DNA from: an uncultured Veillonellaceae bacterium
GTDB taxonomy: Bacteria > Bacillota > Negativicutes > Selenomonadales > Selenomonadaceae
Direction of reading: 5' to 3'
DNA length: 64,000 bases
NCBI GenBank assembly: GCA_902801565.1
Contig: CADCIX010000003.1
Span: 24,459 to 88,458, forward strand
The notes under the pieces: generated by a model
What the model saw: the letters and a program-made list of their open reading frames with translations, nothing else
Told to the model about the DNA's origin: nothing
Database searches by the model: none
Shown: positions 63,373 to 64,000 of the stretch, in pieces
Numbering within the stretch: position 1 is the stretch's first letter
How the letters are laid out: every line of letters begins with the position of its first letter
Program-made: the position numbers and the translations under genes

Positions 63373-64000
63373 TCAGTCATTTTCGGAGAGCCGTTGCCGC
63401 ATGGAGACATCTCCGTGGATGGTGATGGTGTAGGAATTGGGGGTGATGCGGTCGAGAATCGAGTCTGCTATGGCACTGCCGCCGAGCTGGCCATGCCAGC
63501 CTTCCGGGCTGAATTGTGAACAGAAGATGGTGGAAGACCTGCCGTAACGGCGCTCGAGAAGCTCCAGCAATACGCGTTGCTGGGATTCCTCGGCAGGGAT
63601 GAGCAGAAACTCATCGAGAACCAGCAGGGATGCCTTCTGGTATTTCTTGAGTATCTCAAATTCCTTGTGCAGGGCTGCAGCATTGGCATATTCGATGAAA
63701 AAATCGGGCAGTCTGACGTAGAGTGCATGCCAGCCGTCACGGCAGGCATCTGCTGCGATGGCGTTGGCCAGGAATGTCTTGCCAGCACCTGTCGCTCCAA
63801 GCACCAGGACATTACGCTTCTTTGCAATGAAATCACAGGTTCCCAGCCTGTTGATCAGATCCCGGTCCAGCTTGCGTTCCGGCAAGTAGGCGATATCGCC
63901 GATGCTGGCCTTCGTGCTTGGAAGCCCGGATTTCTTCAGCAGACGCTTGATCCGGTTGCTGTTGCGGGAGTCGTATTCCTTGTCAATCATGACAGCCATG
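63373..64000 (-). CDS. istB: IS21-family helper ATPase IstB, 5' part outside the window
   Basis: At least 209 residues of the AAA+ transposition helper. RNVLVLGATGAGKTFLANAI is Walker A, KASLLVLDEFLLIP Walker B, and STIFCSQFSPEGWHGQLGG followed by ADSILDRI is the IstB signature with sensor and arginine-finger residues. The visible N-terminus begins within the NRIKRLLKKSGLP region, so about 40 residues and the transposase IstA should lie beyond 64000. Confidence 0.93.
   Translation of the reverse strand, partial: MAVMIDKEYDSRNSNRIKRLLKKSGLPSTKASIGDIAYLPERKLDRDLINRLGTCDFIAKKRNVLVLGATGAGKTFLANAIAADACRDGWHALYVRLPDFFIEYANAAALHKEFEILKKYQKASLLVLDEFLLIPAEESQQRVLLELLERRYGRSSTIFCSQFSPEGWHGQLGGSAIADSILDRITPNSYTITIHGDVSMRQRLSEND

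Overview
The window looks like a chromosomal segment of a diderm Firmicute of the Negativicutes, most likely Selenomonadaceae (Selenomonas/Mitsuokella type). Evidence is a full ADP-heptose and LPS-core gene set with an LptD-like protein, next to a Firmicute-style sensor kinase (DegS type), a membrane-bound uptake [NiFe] hydrogenase with cytochrome b, Shine-Dalgarno sites of the GGAGG type, and Rpn-family and IS256/IS21 elements common in that group. The genus is inferred from gene content; no rRNA is present.

Layout. 1-12.4 kb (minus): one long LPS operon, starting with an LptD-like gene and running through two heptose kinases, the heptose-1-P adenylyltransferase, epimerase, GmhB phosphatase, two GT9 heptosyltransferases, an LtaS-like phosphotransferase, two further glycosyltransferases and a DUF535 protein cut by the window edge. 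12.5-14.9 kb: two exported proteins of unknown role around a CDF cation transporter. 15.1-23.2 kb (minus): hydrogenase operon, small subunit-large subunit-cytochrome b-Cys-rich HMA-like protein-hypA-hypB-protease-hypC-hypD-hypE. 23.4-26.1 kb: tRNA-Ala(CGC) and a 2.6-kb segment bounded by a 47-bp direct repeat of the tRNA 3' end, carrying an RTX fragment, an Rpn nuclease and a Fic protein. 27.2-34.3 kb (plus): five-gene operon of pseudokinase, Ser/Thr kinase, 52-aa protein, UPF1-like helicase and an HTH protein, a candidate defence system. 34.3-38.7 kb: exported GH13 glucosidase, PLP decarboxylase and DegS-like kinase. 38.86-39.17 kb: a compact locus with the architecture of a par/Fst-type type I toxin-antitoxin. 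39.2-42.4 kb: small membrane protein, hemW, lepA. 42.5-44 kb: second Rpn nuclease with gene and IS256 remnants. 44-60.9 kb (minus, interrupted by a plus-strand DinJ/YafQ pair): surface-glycan cluster with probable CDP-ribitol supply, UDP-glucuronate/xylose, UDP-Galf, DUF4422, GT8 and GT2 transferases, a radical SAM protein and a DUF115-like protein. 61-63.3 kb: GHKL ATPase, STAS-like protein and membrane protein. The window ends in an IS21 istB gene.

How the genes fit together. The left operon builds and activates heptose, adds it to lipid A-Kdo core, decorates it and supports its delivery to the outer membrane; the right cluster supplies nucleotide sugars for a Galf- and probably ribitol-containing surface polymer. 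No flippase, polymerase or exporter for that polymer lies in the window. The hydrogenase would feed electrons from H2 to the quinone pool. Composition falls sharply to AT-rich from about 53.9 kb, suggesting a mosaic, transferred right end.

A promoter-like repeat recurs four times in the same orientation (12.44, 14.98, 15.05 and 39.48 kb): a dyad overlapping a -35 box, a conserved spacer and a -10 box. It may mark a shared regulon. Percent GC and family assignments are by eye; no database search was possible.
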